Origin: Rhodobacterales bacterium
GTDB taxonomy: Bacteria > Pseudomonadota > Alphaproteobacteria > Rhodobacterales > Rhodobacteraceae
DNA: 13,901 bases
Direction of reading: 5' to 3'
Assembly: GCA_013298485.1 (NCBI GenBank)
Contig: JAAFHS010000018.1
Span: 1-13,901, forward strand
A program made the translations under genes and the position numbers. Position 1 is the stretch's first letter; each line of letters begins with the position of its first letter. Below the pieces are notes generated by a model, which ran no database searches, was not told the origin of the DNA, and saw only the letters and a list, made by a program, of their open reading frames with translations. Below, one piece after another: positions 13,072 to 13,901 of the stretch.

Positions 13072-13901
13072 CATGCGCGGCTTGCACCGGGTTCGGGTGC
13101 GGATGGCGGGCGCAGAACGAGTTCGTTCAGCAGGGTTTCCATCCGGCCACGCTGATCCTGGGGGTAGGCCTCAAGGGGCGGCATGCCGCCAGACATGGCG
13201 CGCAGGATGATGTCACGCGCGATCGGGGCTGCGGCAAGCGAGCCGCCACCGCCATGTTCGACAACGACCGAGACGGAGTATTTCGGGTTGTCATAGGGGG
13301 CATAGCCGACAAACAGCGCGTGGTCGCGGCGTTCCCACGGCAGATCGTCGTTTGACACGACGCCGCGCGCACGCTCGGCCGTGGTGATGTTGCGCACCTG
13401 GCTGGTGCCGGTCTTGCCGGCCATGATCATCGTCTCATCCACGATGCGGGATGATTTCGCCGTGCCACGCGCACCCATGGTGACCTCGTGCATCCCTTGC
13501 TGCACGGCGCGCAGGACTGAGCTGTCGATGCCAAGGGGCGGGGCCGGGGGCACCGGCAGAAGCTGGCCGTCAATCGCGCGCAGCAGACGGGGTGCCACGG
13601 CACGCCCTGTCGCGATGCGGGCGGTCATCACGGCCTGCTGCAGCGGCGAGGTCAGCACATAGCCCTGCCCGATGGAGGCGTTGATGGTATCGCCGACGCG
13701 CCAGTCCTGCTGGTAGCTGGCCATTTTCCAGGCCTTGTCGGGCATGGTGCCTTCGGCGATGGCCGACATCGGCAGATCGTGCCGGGTGCCGAGGCCAAGG
13801 CTTTTGCCCATCTCGGCCATCTTGTCGATGCCGATCTTCTGGGCAATCTCGTAAAAATAGACATCGCAGCTTTCGGCCAGCGCACGTTCCAGGTTGCAGG
13901 C
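13071..13901 (-). CDS. mrdA: penicillin-binding protein 2, transpeptidase C-terminal part (5' partial)
   Basis: The gene runs off the right edge; 276 residues of the C-terminal transpeptidase domain are present. In the visible part, SCDVYFYE (fragment residues 11-18) is the SxN/SxD motif of class B PBP2 (SAD in E. coli), followed by IAQKIGIDKM and LGLGT. AGKTGTSQ (fragment residues about 161-168) is the KTG motif. The serine of the SxxK motif lies outside the window. Reading is open past the internal ATG at 13820 to the window edge, and the PBP2 similarity continues through it, so that ATG is not the start. Role: cross-links peptidoglycan at the side wall in the rod complex, working with RodA encoded just downstream. 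The protein is anchored in the inner membrane with this domain in the periplasm. The stop TGA (13073-13071) is 13 nt before rodA. Confidence 0.96.
   Translation of the reverse strand, partial: ACNLERALAESCDVYFYEIAQKIGIDKMAEMGKSLGLGTRHDLPMSAIAEGTMPDKAWKMASYQQDWRVGDTINASIGQGYVLTSPLQQAVMTARIATGRAVAPRLLRAIDGQLLPVPPAPPLGIDSSVLRAVQQGMHEVTMGARGTAKSSRIVDETMIMAGKTGTSQVRNITTAERARGVVSNDDLPWERRDHALFVGYAPYDNPKYSVSVVVEHGGGGSLAAAPIARDIILRAMSGGMPPLEAYPQDQRGRMETLLNELVLRPPSAPEPGASRA

Overview
The window looks like chromosomal DNA of a GC-rich alphaproteobacterium, most likely a member of the Rhodobacteraceae (Roseobacter/Rhodobacter type). This rests on base composition, protein style and the mrdA-rodA-ghrA arrangement; there is no rRNA gene to confirm it. 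About 95% is coding. I see no tRNA, rRNA, CRISPR array, transposase or phage gene. Both ends cut through genes.

Layout. (1) 1-3536, plus strand: an ABC importer operon of the YnjBCD type. It has a substrate-binding protein (5' end missing), two separate permeases and an ATPase, all with overlapping start and stop codons. (2) 3540-4553, minus strand: a family-2-like glycosyltransferase, convergent with the importer. (3) 4608-5306, plus strand: pth (peptidyl-tRNA hydrolase), divergent from the glycosyltransferase across 54 bp that hold a 7-bp inverted repeat. (4) 10620 down to 5303, minus strand: four metabolic genes read in the order glutamine-synthetase-like ligase, aldehyde dehydrogenase, iron-type alcohol dehydrogenase, DadA-like FAD oxidoreductase. 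Together they resemble a gamma-glutamylation-based amine catabolic route (compare Puu and Ipu), but the substrate cannot be read from sequence. (5) 13901 down to 10998, minus strand: mrdA (PBP2, 3' part), rodA (SEDS peptidoglycan polymerase) and a GhrA-type 2-hydroxyacid dehydrogenase whose ATG overlaps the rodA stop. This is the elongasome pair plus a metabolic reductase.

The least ordinary parts lie between genes. A palindrome of the form GATGGGCA-loop-TGCCCATC occurs once at the 3' end of the alcohol dehydrogenase, where it contains the stop codon. It occurs twice, as a perfect 23-bp inverted pair, between the glutamine-synthetase-like gene and the aldehyde dehydrogenase, where it reaches the ribosome binding site. 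A second GC-rich repeat family (core GGGGCGGCGCARCCCCC) lies at 6519-6571 and 10801-10935. The 377-bp gap 10621-10997 contains that repeat plus a long leader for the glutamine-synthetase-like gene, in which a 9-bp long-range complementarity could close an RNA domain. I found no clear new defence or mobile system. The repeats and the amine-type gene cluster deserve the closest look.
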